A DNA stretch of 19,163 nt, from positions 1-19,163 of the forward strand of contig JANYCH010000244.1 of NCBI GenBank assembly GCA_025360395.1. The letters run 5' to 3'. Positions 5,889 to 15,300 of the stretch are shown here, piece by piece; position 1 is the stretch's first letter; every line of letters begins with the position of its first letter. The DNA comes from Cytophagales bacterium. GTDB lineage: Bacteria > Bacteroidota > Bacteroidia > Cytophagales > UBA9547. The notes under the pieces are model-generated. The model had not been told where the DNA came from and did not search any database. It saw nothing but the letters and a program-made list of their open reading frames with translations. The position numbers were made by a program, and so were the translations under genes.

Positions 5889-8285
5889 ATGCAGGAAAAT
5901 AGCAATGAAGATTTTATTGACTTCAAAAAATGGTTTTTTTTAATAGGAAAAAGTTGGTATCTGTTTGTTATCGGTATAACAATTGGTTACGTTGCTACTC
6001 AAATATATAAGCGATATGCAATAAATACTTATACAATAAGAACATCTGTTCTTATAAAAGGAAGCAGTTCTAACGTCAATCCCTTAGCTCAAACTTCCTA
6101 TTATTCAAGCAAACTTTCTCAGAAGAACCTCATCAATGAAATAAATATTATTCAATCTATCGGTACAATTAGCAAAGTTGTCAATAGCTTGAATATGGAT
6201 GTTTCTTATTTCTTAGAAGGAAATATAAAAACAACTGAATTGTATCCATTTTCCCCTATTAAAGTCTTGTATGATACGGCTGGTCAAAATATACCTTATG
6301 GGTTAAATTTCGAACTTAAATTTATTGATAATAATCATTTCAAGTTGTCTTTAAAGGATGATCCTGATCTAGATCTATATCCGGCACCAATTGCTTTAGG
6401 ACAAAGTATATCTTACAATAATTTTAATTTTAAAATTATTAAAAATCAGTTTGAGTCTACAGGAAAGGAAATATTTATTTTTAAAATCAACAATTTAGCT
6501 TCTTTAGCTGGTCAATATAGAGGAATGGTACAAGTTTTTCCTCTAGACAAGGAAAGTTCAATCCTGGTAATGTCTGTAACAAGTACTAATCCTGTTAAGG
6601 AAATTGCCTTTCTAAACCGTCTATGTGCCGTTTATATTGTGGAGAGCATGGAAGATAAGAACTTTACTGACAATAAAACAGTAGAATTTATAAATCAACA
6701 GCTATCAATTATTAATGACACCTTAAATAAAATTGAGGGGAATATGCAAGGCTTTAAAAAGCAATATAATGTTATTGATTTAAGAACAGAATCACAGAAT
6801 GTTTACTCAAGGATAAAAGAATATGAAAGAGCCAAAGACAAGTTTAATTTAGATATAAAATATTTTAACTACATAAAAAAATATTTGGAAGAAAGATCTG
6901 ATTACAATGACATGATTGTTCCATCATCGGCTGGAATAAGTGATCCTTTGTTGCAGTCCCTTCTTACTCAAATTGTTAATCTTCAACTTAAAAAGAATAC
7001 TGAGTTTAAAACTTCAAATTCCAATAGTCCTTTTTATAAGGATAATGAAGCCAAGATCCAGGAAACAAAAAAAAATATATATGAATTGATTTCTAATATA
7101 GAAAAAAGCAATAAAATATTCATAGATGATTTGGATAGAAAAATAAAAAATGAGCAAGGTTCTTCTTATAGCTTAATTGATACAGATAGAAAATTTACTA
7201 ACGTAAAACGGATTTATGATATAAATTCTACTATATATAGTTTCTTATTACAAAAAAAAGTTGAAGCATCTATAAACAAGGCGGCAAACTCACCGGACAT
7301 TAAAATTGTTGACGAAGCTGCTATTTCGGGTCCAGTAAGGCCTAACCATAAAAACATCCAAATGTTTGGAATGATCTTTGGCTTGATAGTTCCTCTGGTA
7401 TATATAGTAGGAAGAGAATTAACAAATGGGCGGGTAAGACACAAGGACGATATAACCAAGGTCGTTAATATTCCATTTTTAGGAATAATTGGACATAATC
7501 AAACCGAAGAAAGTCTTATAGTAACCAAAAGGCCGAAATCTGCAATCGCAGAATCTTTTAGGTCTATTAGGTCCAACCTTCAATTTTTCCTAAATACTAG
7601 TGATAAAAAGGTAATATTGGTGACATCAGCCATTAGTGGTGAAGGAAAAACATTTAGTTCTATTAATATTGCTTCTGTAATTGCAATCTCTGGGAAAAAG
7701 ACCGTCCTTATTGGTGCAGATATGCGTAAGCCTAAACTTTTTAATGAGTTTGGTATTAAAAATGATTTTGGTTTAAGCAACTATTTGGTAGGAAGGTGTA
7801 CTCTTAATGAGGTATTACAAAGCACCGAGATAGAAAATTTAACGGTCATAACTTCCGGACCTATACCTCCAAATCCGTCTGAACTTATTTTAAGCCCAAG
7901 AATGCTTGAATTATTAGATACTCTTAAAGAAAAATTTGATAATATCATTATAGATTCGCCGCCTATAGGATTAGTTACAGACGCCAATATCTTAATGAAT
8001 TATACTGACACAAATATCTATGTTGTTAGAAATGACTATAGTTCAAAATCATCAGTTAAATATCTTGCAGAGTTATACAATAGTGGAAAAATTAAAAGAC
8101 TTACAATTTTAATGAACGACATTAAACCTCAGGAAAGCTATGGTTATAGTTATGGTTATGGTTATGGTTATGGTTATGGCTATGGTTATGGATACGGGTA
8201 TTATGTGGAGGATGAAATTCAGAATGAGAAAAGTTTTAAATGGCTAAGGAAATTATTTCCAAGCTCTGGAAGACCGCAAGATTAA
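5889..8285 (+). CDS. Wzc-like polysaccharide co-polymerase / BY-kinase
   Basis: A 798-residue inner-membrane protein that controls polysaccharide chain length and export and autophosphorylates on a C-terminal tyrosine cluster. Layout: TM1 about 22-38; Wzz-type periplasmic domain with long coiled coils (about 250-460); TM2 about 489-508; then a cytoplasmic bacterial tyrosine kinase domain. Walker A is ISGEGKT (582-588), Walker A' is GADMRKP (609-615) and Walker B is IIIDSPP (686-692). The tail from 751 to 772 is an almost pure Tyr-Gly run with 12 tyrosines, encoded by a hexanucleotide repeat, and is the expected autophosphorylation cluster. The gene starts 2 bp after the wza-like stop, as in cognate pairs. 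No low-molecular-weight or PHP-type tyrosine phosphatase and no glycosyltransferase are adjacent. ATG 5889 is the natural start. Confidence 0.94.
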   Translation: MQENSNEDFIDFKKWFFLIGKSWYLFVIGITIGYVATQIYKRYAINTYTIRTSVLIKGSSSNVNPLAQTSYYSSKLSQKNLINEINIIQSIGTISKVVNSLNMDVSYFLEGNIKTTELYPFSPIKVLYDTAGQNIPYGLNFELKFIDNNHFKLSLKDDPDLDLYPAPIALGQSISYNNFNFKIIKNQFESTGKEIFIFKINNLASLAGQYRGMVQVFPLDKESSILVMSVTSTNPVKEIAFLNRLCAVYIVESMEDKNFTDNKTVEFINQQLSIINDTLNKIEGNMQGFKKQYNVIDLRTESQNVYSRIKEYERAKDKFNLDIKYFNYIKKYLEERSDYNDMIVPSSAGISDPLLQSLLTQIVNLQLKKNTEFKTSNSNSPFYKDNEAKIQETKKNIYELISNIEKSNKIFIDDLDRKIKNEQGSSYSLIDTDRKFTNVKRIYDINSTIYSFLLQKKVEASINKAANSPDIKIVDEAAISGPVRPNHKNIQMFGMIFGLIVPLVYIVGRELTNGRVRHKDDITKVVNIPFLGIIGHNQTEESLIVTKRPKSAIAESFRSIRSNLQFFLNTSDKKVILVTSAISGEGKTFSSINIASVIAISGKKTVLIGADMRKPKLFNEFGIKNDFGLSNYLVGRCTLNEVLQSTEIENLTVITSGPIPPNPSELILSPRMLELLDTLKEKFDNIIIDSPPIGLVTDANILMNYTDTNIYVVRNDYSSKSSVKYLAELYNSGKIKRLTILMNDIKPQESYGYSYGYGYGYGYGYGYGYGYYVEDEIQNEKSFKWLRKLFPSSGRPQD
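8139..8204 (+). repeat. TATGGT hexanucleotide tandem repeat in the wzc tail
   Basis: Eleven consecutive 6-bp units follow the TATGGT pattern. Units 3-6 (8151-8174) are perfect and the rest differ at one to three bases (TATAGT, TATGGC, TATGGA, TACGGG, TATTAT). They encode the Tyr-Gly tail of the kinase. Gain or loss of units would stay in frame. Confidence 0.95.
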
Positions 8286-8322
8286 ATTGTGATTAAGGGT
8301 TTTTAAAGTTGTGCAGAAAGCC

Positions 8323-8330
8323 TACCTTTG
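8323..8330 (+). promoter_or_regulatory. Bacteroidota -7 element for carB
   Basis: TACCTTTG is an exact TAnnTTTG match and sits 22 bases before the carB ATG, with the transcript start expected near 8337. The -33 region is T-rich (8301-8304) but lacks a perfect TTG at 19-base spacing. The motif lies in an in-frame extension upstream of carB, which argues against the longer GTG start at 8311. Confidence 0.55.
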
Positions 8331-8352
8331 TGCGATTTTATCATACCCTCAA

Positions 8353-11190
8353 ATGCCAAAAGATTCCTCAATCAAATCTATATTAATTATCGGTAGTGGT
8401 CCTATTATCATTGGACAAGCATGTGAGTTTGATTATGCCGGTTCTCAGGCCTCCAGGTCGCTTAGAGAAGAAGGGATTGAAGTAACATTAATAAATTCTA
8501 ACCCGGCCACTATCATGACCGATAGTGTAACTGCCGACCATATTTACTTAAAGCCTCTAGAAAAAAAATACATCATTCAAATTTTAGAAAAGCATAAAAT
8601 TGATGCAGTTTTACCTACTATGGGCGGTCAAACAGCCTTAAATCTTGCTATTGATTGTCAAAAGGCTGGAATTTGGGATAAATTTGGAGTAAAGGTGGTT
8701 GGTGTAGATTTCCACGCAATTGAAACAACTGAAGATCGCGAGAAATTCAGATTGAAAATGTTAGAGTTAGGGGTGGGTGTTTGCAAAGGTAAAACTGCCC
8801 GTTCATTTTTAGAGGGTAAAAATATTGCTCAGGAAATTGGTTTCCCTCTCGTAATAAGACCAAGTTTTACATTAGGAGGCACTGGAGGCGGCTTTGTTAA
8901 TGACGCTTCTAAATTTGACGAATTATTAACGAGGGGATTGCACGCATCACCTATTCATGAAGTTTTAGTTGAACAAAGCATAAGTGGCTGGAAAGAATAT
9001 GAATTAGAATTGCTAAGGGATAATAAAGGTGACATTGTCATTATTTGTACAATTGAGAACTTTGATCCAATGGGTATTCATACTGGCGATTCCATAACTG
9101 TTGCACCTGCTATGACTTTATCAGATACCGCATACCAAAGAATGCGGGATCTTTCCAAACTAATGATGAATGGAATAGGGCAATTTGCTGGAGGATGCAA
9201 TGTTCAGTTTTCTATGCACCCTGATACTGAGGAAATTATAGCAATTGAAATTAACCCCCGTGTTTCCAGATCTTCAGCACTTGCATCGAAAGCAACAGGA
9301 TATCCAATTGCGAAAATAGCAGCTAAACTGGCTATTGGCTATAATCTGGACGAATTAGAAAACCAAATTACAAAATCTACAAGTGCCTTTTTTGAGCCTT
9401 CTTTAGATTATGTGATAGTTAAAATTCCAAGATGGAACTTTGATAAATTTAAAGGTGCTGACCGCTCTTTAGGACTTCAAATGAAATCGGTAGGAGAGGC
9501 TATGGGAATTGGGAGGACTTTTCAGGAAGCCTTACAAAAAGCCTGTCAGTCATTAGAAATCAAGAGAAATGGGCTAGGCGCTGATGGGAAAGAAGTTACG
9601 AATCAAGATGAGCTTTTATACAGCCTTAAAAATCCTAGTTGGAATAGGGTTTTCCATGTATACGACGCTTATAAACTAGGTATACCTCCTAAAACCATCC
9701 AGTCCTTAACTAAAATAGATCCTTGGTTTCTGAATCAGATTGAAGAATTGGTAAACTTTGAAAGAGAAATTGAAAAATTTAATCTGACAAATTTGCCATT
9801 CGATCTTCTATTTGAAGCAAAGCAGAAAGGATATGCCGACAGACAAATAGCACATTTATTAAAATGCTTAGAAAGTGAGGTTTATAATAAAAGGATTGAA
9901 CGAGGTATTGAAAGAGTTTATAAACTAGTTGATACTTGTTCAGCTGAATTTGAAGCTAAAACGCCTTATTATTATTCCACTTTTGAAAGAAAGCCTCTTA
10001 TAGGAAACCTGGTTTCTAATGAATCCATTGTTACTGAGAAGAAAAAGATCGTTATTTTGGGTTCAGGTCCAAATAGGATAGGACAAGGAATAGAATTTGA
10101 CTACTCATGTGTACATGGAGTATTAGCTGCAAAGGAATGCGGGTATGAAACTATTATGATAAACTGCAATCCGGAAACTGTATCAACAGATTTTAATGTT
10201 GCAGATAAGTTATACTTTGAACCAGTTTTTTGGGAGCATATTTACGACATTATCCAACTTGAAAAGCCTGAAGGAGTTATAGTGCAATTAGGTGGTCAAA
10301 CTGCTTTGAAACTTGCTGAAAAACTAGAAAGATATGGTATCAAAATTATTGGTACTAATTATAAATCTTTGGATTTAGCTGAAGATAGAGGCAGTTTTTC
10401 TTCCCTGCTTCAGGAAAATGACATTCCATATCCTAAATTCGGAGTTATTGAAGATGCAGAGCAAGCTGTTGAACTCTCAAAGGAATTGGGTTTTCCTCTA
10501 CTTGTAAGACCGTCTTATGTTTTAGGTGGGCAAGGAATGAAAATAGTGATCAATGAGCAAGAACTGGAAACACATGTTGTGAATATTTTACGGGATATTC
10601 CTGGGAACAGAGTATTGCTGGATCATTTTCTTGATCGTGCTATTGAAGCTGAAGCAGATGCAATTTGCGATGGAGAAGACGTATATATAATTGGAATTAT
10701 GGAGCATATTGAGCCAGCTGGTATACATTCCGGAGATTCATATGCAGTTTTGCCACCTTTTGACCTCAATCCAATGGTAATGAGGGATATTGTCGATTAT
10801 ACAAAAAAAATAGCCTTAGCCCTAAATACGGTTGGTCTAATTAATATTCAATATGCAATCAAAGACGATAAAGTTTATGTGATAGAAGCGAACCCAAGAG
10901 CCTCCAGAACTGTTCCTTTTATTTGTAAAGCTTACAAAGAACCATATGTTAACTATGCTACTAAAGTAATGTTGGGGGAAAAAAAGGTAAAGGACTTTGA
11001 TTTTAAACCATATAAGCAAGGATATGCTATTAAAATTCCAGTGTTTAGTTTCAATAAATTTCCTAATGTAAACAAAGAGTTGGGACCTGAAATGAAATCT
11101 ACTGGGGAAGCTATCTATTTTATTGATGACATATATGATGACTTTTTTGTAAATGTATACTCCGAACGTAATTTATATTTGAGCAGGTAA
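8353..11190 (+). CDS. carB: Carbamoyl-phosphate synthase large subunit, short form without MGS domain
   Basis: Makes carbamoyl phosphate from bicarbonate, ATP and ammonia supplied by the small subunit CarA, feeding pyrimidine and arginine synthesis in the cytoplasm. The 945 residues hold the two homologous synthetase halves: the first opens IIGSGPIIIGQACEFDYAGSQA-like (about 10-31) and has the metal-binding EINPR at 299-303; the second opens ILGSGPNRIGQGIEFDY and has EANPR at 845-849. E. coli CarB is about 1073 residues; this protein stops where the C-terminal allosteric methylglyoxal-synthase-like domain would begin, so UMP/ornithine control through that domain should be absent. Other Bacteroidota also have CarB of about 950 residues. 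ATG 8353 (MPKDSS) is preferred to GTG 8311 because the promoter motif lies between them. carA is not in the window. Confidence 0.95.
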   Translation: MPKDSSIKSILIIGSGPIIIGQACEFDYAGSQASRSLREEGIEVTLINSNPATIMTDSVTADHIYLKPLEKKYIIQILEKHKIDAVLPTMGGQTALNLAIDCQKAGIWDKFGVKVVGVDFHAIETTEDREKFRLKMLELGVGVCKGKTARSFLEGKNIAQEIGFPLVIRPSFTLGGTGGGFVNDASKFDELLTRGLHASPIHEVLVEQSISGWKEYELELLRDNKGDIVIICTIENFDPMGIHTGDSITVAPAMTLSDTAYQRMRDLSKLMMNGIGQFAGGCNVQFSMHPDTEEIIAIEINPRVSRSSALASKATGYPIAKIAAKLAIGYNLDELENQITKSTSAFFEPSLDYVIVKIPRWNFDKFKGADRSLGLQMKSVGEAMGIGRTFQEALQKACQSLEIKRNGLGADGKEVTNQDELLYSLKNPSWNRVFHVYDAYKLGIPPKTIQSLTKIDPWFLNQIEELVNFEREIEKFNLTNLPFDLLFEAKQKGYADRQIAHLLKCLESEVYNKRIERGIERVYKLVDTCSAEFEAKTPYYYSTFERKPLIGNLVSNESIVTEKKKIVILGSGPNRIGQGIEFDYSCVHGVLAAKECGYETIMINCNPETVSTDFNVADKLYFEPVFWEHIYDIIQLEKPEGVIVQLGGQTALKLAEKLERYGIKIIGTNYKSLDLAEDRGSFSSLLQENDIPYPKFGVIEDAEQAVELSKELGFPLLVRPSYVLGGQGMKIVINEQELETHVVNILRDIPGNRVLLDHFLDRAIEAEADAICDGEDVYIIGIMEHIEPAGIHSGDSYAVLPPFDLNPMVMRDIVDYTKKIALALNTVGLINIQYAIKDDKVYVIEANPRASRTVPFICKAYKEPYVNYATKVMLGEKKVKDFDFKPYKQGYAIKIPVFSFNKFPNVNKELGPEMKSTGEAIYFIDDIYDDFFVNVYSERNLYLSR

Positions 11191-11193
11191 TTG

Positions 11194-11409
11194 ATGTTAA
11201 AATTCTTTCTTATATCAGCTATTATTTGGTTTATCATTATTAAGTTATTGAGGTTCAAATTCGTAGTTTATAAAGCGCCGGGATCAGGAGGTTTTAATCA
11301 AAGTAAAAGGAGGGAAGGATCAATCTCTATGAGTAAAACAACTGTAGCACCCAATAAGGATAATAAGAGAGATAAAGGCGAATACGTTGAATACGAAGAA
11401 GTTAAATAG
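11194..11409 (+). CDS. DUF4834-family small membrane protein
   Basis: A 71-residue protein with an N-terminal membrane helix (about 2-18, FFLISAIIWFIIIKLL), a basic linker rich in Ser, Lys and Arg, and an acidic C-terminus GEYVEYEEVK. The closing (D/E)YEEV signature and size fit DUF4834, a family I know only from Bacteroidota and with no established function. The start is ATG 11194, three bases after the carB stop; a TTG directly before it is also in frame but less likely. pssA begins 3 bp downstream, so it belongs to the same transcript. Confidence 0.8.
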   Translation: MLKFFLISAIIWFIIIKLLRFKFVVYKAPGSGGFNQSKRREGSISMSKTTVAPNKDNKRDKGEYVEYEEVK

Positions 11410-11412
11410 ATA

Positions 11413-12099
11413 GTGGGCAAAATAAAGCTTTTTACAATTCCAAATTTTGTAACAATAGCAAATTTGCTAAGTGGATTATTTGGAATTCTATTTTGCTTTA
11501 ATAACAAGCTTGATTATGCATGTTACTGTATTTATTTTGCCGCAATATTTGATTTTTTTGATGGATTTTCAGCAAGGCTGTTTAAATCTTCGTCCGAACT
11601 TGGCAAACAATTGGATTCCTTATGTGATATAGTTTCTTTTGGAGTACTTCCTGGATTTATAATGTATTCATTATTGGAACAGTTTAAGGCTATAGCCCTT
11701 ATAATTCCGGTATTTTCTGCACTAAGATTAGCAAAATTTAATATTGACGAAAGACAAACTGATTCATTTATAGGAGTTCCCACACCCATAAATGCTTTTT
11801 TTATTACCAGTGTTTTTTTTGTTTTTTGTGAAAAAATTGTCGGAGTAGAAATTAACTATGTATTAATAGCATTGATTATTTTATCTTCTGTTTTGCTTAT
11901 TTCCGAATTGCCACTAATGTCTTTAAAATTAAAAAATACTTTGCTTAAAGAAAATATTTTTAGTTATATATTAATTATTGCTGCATTAGTTTTAATCCCT
12001 ATCCTTAAATTAGAAAGTTTCATAGCAATCTATTTTATTTATATTTTATTGTCTGTTTTAAGTAATTTTACCAAAAGAAAAAATGTTATACATAGCTGA
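11413..12099 (+). CDS. pssA: CDP-diacylglycerol--serine O-phosphatidyltransferase
   Basis: An inner-membrane enzyme that joins CDP-diacylglycerol and serine to form phosphatidylserine, the precursor of phosphatidylethanolamine. The 228-residue protein shows the complete CDP-alcohol phosphotransferase signature DG-x2-AR-x8-G-x3-D-x3-D at D50, G51, A54, R55, G64, D68 and D72, followed by several hydrophobic helices to the C-terminus. The opening FTIPNFVTIANLLSGLFGI is typical of the type-II bacterial serine form. The start is GTG 11413. The last 17 bases overlap the start of purS in another frame, a sign of tight co-expression. No phosphatidylserine decarboxylase gene is adjacent. Confidence 0.93.
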   Translation: MGKIKLFTIPNFVTIANLLSGLFGILFCFNNKLDYACYCIYFAAIFDFFDGFSARLFKSSSELGKQLDSLCDIVSFGVLPGFIMYSLLEQFKAIALIIPVFSALRLAKFNIDERQTDSFIGVPTPINAFFITSVFFVFCEKIVGVEINYVLIALIILSSVLLISELPLMSLKLKNTLLKENIFSYILIIAALVLIPILKLESFIAIYFIYILLSVLSNFTKRKNVIHS

Positions 12100-12337
12100 A
12101 ATTGACGTCATGCCTCAGAAGGAAATTTTAGATCCTCAGGGCAAAGCTGTAAAGTTAGGACTTAATAATCTTGGGCTCTTAAATGTGAATGAAGTGAGAA
12201 TTGGTAAGCATATTACTCTTGAAATTGATGCGGAAAATAAAGAAACTGCATACCAAATTGTTGAAACTTCCTGCAAAAAGTTGCTTGCGAATCTTATAAT
12301 GGAGGACTTCGCTATAAAAATATCTCCTAAAATTTGA
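12083..12337 (+). CDS. purS: Phosphoribosylformylglycinamidine synthase subunit PurS
   Basis: An 84-residue small subunit of FGAM synthase. In organisms with the split enzyme it bridges PurL and PurQ in step 4 of purine synthesis. The length and pattern match PurS: an N-terminal strand YIAEIDVMPQKEILDPQGKAV, then NLGLLNVNEVRIGKHI and a closing helix-strand unit. ATG 12083 gives the usual N-terminus and overlaps pssA by 17 bp. purL and purQ are not here. Many Bacteroidota carry a long fused PurL in which case PurS would be an orphan; this cannot be decided from the window. Confidence 0.9.
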   Translation: MLYIAEIDVMPQKEILDPQGKAVKLGLNNLGLLNVNEVRIGKHITLEIDAENKETAYQIVETSCKKLLANLIMEDFAIKISPKI

Positions 12338-12394
12338 TAGATTTATACAATAATAAAGGTATTAAAAGAGTTATTCTACATAATCATTAAAAAA

Positions 12395-15300
12395 ATGACT
12401 CAATTAAGACGCATATTTTTACTATTATCCATTTTTCTTTTTTCTCTTCAATTATACGCACAACAGGACACATCCAGTTACAGAATTGAATGGAGTAAAC
12501 CAGCAACACTTATTTTAGGTGATAAATACACAAAAATTATAAGTTTTGATAATGCAACGCACAAACGAGAGAACCAATATCTACCATCTTTATTGGTAAG
12601 CGTTAAAGGAATCTATTCTACAAATTTTAATATTTTTAATATTGAATGGTCTGCATTAACAGAAGCAGAATTACTAAATCTGCCTCCGAATTGTAATATT
12701 GGTCAGGAAATTATTTCTTCCTTAAACAATACTGAGGAAAACAAGGTGAATTTTGTCCAGGTAACGATTGTGCCTTTGCGTAGGAATTCAACAGGTACAT
12801 TAGAAAAAGTAAGTAAGTTTAGTCTTAAGTTATTTCCTATAGTTAGTCCTGTTTTTAATCACGAAGGAATCGCCCAGCACAGGATGTCGGTAACAGGATC
12901 TGTTTTATCACAAGGAGATTGGTACAAAATTCCAATTAAGTCTTCTGGAATATATAAACTTGATTATAAATACATAAAGTCCTTAGGTTTAGATCCATCA
13001 CAAATAAATACTCAAAACCTCCAAATTTGGGGGAATGCTGGTGGGCAGTTACCTGAGCCATGTTCTTCTCCCCGCCCTACTGATCTTAGCCAAATACCGA
13101 TCTCTTTAAGTGGTGGAAATGACGGAACGTTTGATGAACAAGATTATGTTCTTGTTTACTTAGAAGGTCCAGATGTTTGGCGGTACAATATGGACCAGTC
13201 ATATTTTACCTTTTCCAATCATATTTATTCTGATTATGCTTTTTGTTTTCTAACTGTTGCTCCTACTTCTGGTAAAAGGATTTTATTGGAAAATACGGTA
13301 CAAGGAAATCCTGATGTTGTATTAAGTTCCTTTTCAAATAGGTATCATCATGAATCAGATTATTATAATTTTTTATCATCTGGGAGAAAATGGTATGGAG
13401 AAGAATTTGATAATAACCTTTATCAAACATTTAGCATCCCAGCAAATGGAATATTGCCTGGATCTTTCATATATGTAATGTCCGCATTGATGAACCGTTC
13501 TCCACAACCTTCAACCAATAAATTTGAATTATCCTTAAATTCAACACCTTTAAATTCTCACGACATTCCTGGTGGTGGATCAGGTGTTTATGATAGAATA
13601 GGGAATGACGGAATATACACTGATTTTATATCTTCAGATAATTTTGCCAACTCCCAAAATTTATCTTTTAATATTAAATATATTAAGGATGCAGGAGTAG
13701 GTAAGGGTTATCTTGATTACTTTAGTTTTACATTTGAAGACAACCTTTCACTTAATAATAATTATCTAAGTTTTAGAAACTTTAAAAGTAGGGTTATTGG
13801 TATAATTCAATATAATATAAATTTATTAACATCTTCTGCTGTAAGGGTTTGGGATATTACAGACATTAATAGTATTACCGAACCGGGACTGGAGATATCC
13901 GGTCAGACAGCAAGTTTTAAATATCATTCAAATAGTGATAGCACTTTACGGGAGTTTATAGCTTTTTCAGGAAATTCCTTTCCGACACCGGATATAGGAG
14001 AAAAAATCCCAAATCAAAATATTCAATCAAACAATACACCAGATTTTTTGATTGTAACCCATCCATTATTTAAAAATCAGGCTAATAAACTAGCAGATTT
14101 CAGAAGAGAGCATGATAAAATGGATGTTGTAGTGGTCACTACTGATGAGATTTACAATGAGTTTTCTTCTGGTAAAACAGATTTAGTGGCAATAAGGGAT
14201 TGTGCTAAAATGTTTAATGATAGAACAAGTTTAAAACTAAAATATTTGCTGCTTTTAGGGGACTGCTCTTACGATTATAAGAATCTTAGAGGTTTATCCA
14301 ATCCCCAGAATTTTGTACCTATTTATGAATCTGAAGAATCTTTAATGCCGACAGAAACCTATTCTTCTGATGATTATGTAGGATTATTAAGCGATGGCGA
14401 TGGCGCTTGGTTTAATTATGTTGATGATAAGATGGAAATTGGTGTTGGTAGGTTACCAATTAGAACTGCAGATGAGGGAGAGGCAATTGTCCAGAAAATA
14501 ATTCACTATTCTTCGTCGCCTTTAACTTTAGGGCAATGGAGACAAAACCTCACTTTTATCGCTGATAATGAAGAAGGAAATGAATTTTTAGATAATGCGG
14601 AATCCTTAACAGTTTCCAGTGCTATTTTGCAAAATAATTTTAATACCAAAAAAATTTACCTTGCATCATATACACATGAACAAGGATTTGCACCACAGGC
14701 CAACTTAGAAGTAGCTGAACAATTTGAAAATGGAACTTTAATAATGAATTATATTGGGCATGGAGGTGAAACGCAGCTCGCATCAGAAAATGTTGTTAAT
14801 ATAGGTACAATCGCAGCCCTAACAAATTTTGATAAATTACCTTTTATGGTAACTGCTACATGCGATTTTGGAAAATATGATGAACCTACTATAACATCTG
14901 GTGGGGAGTTGTTTTTATTAAATCCTCAAGGTGGATCAATTGGTATTTTATGTACAACTAGACCGGTTTTTCAAACCAATAATAAAAAAATTAACAAGGC
15001 GTTCCATGAAAATGTTTTTGCGAAGAATCCAGATGGCTCAAATCTTACACTAGGTGAAATTATCAGAGCAAGTAAGAATAATAGTTTATCTGGAGTTTTT
15101 AATAGAAATTTTGCTCTATTAGGAGATCCGTCACTTACACTGGCTTATCCAAGGAATAGTATTGAAATAACTAAAATCAACGAAAATTTGTTTGTTCCTT
15201 TTGCTGATACCTTAAAGGCACAATCAAAAGTATCAATAAGTGGAAGAATTGTTAATAATGGAACACTTCAGTCAGCCTTTAATGGCGTATTAAACGCATT

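Noticed and set aside
8139..8204. Possible CRISPR-like or intergenic repeat
   Set aside because: Units are only 6 bp without spacers and lie fully in frame within the kinase gene, so this is a coding microsatellite.
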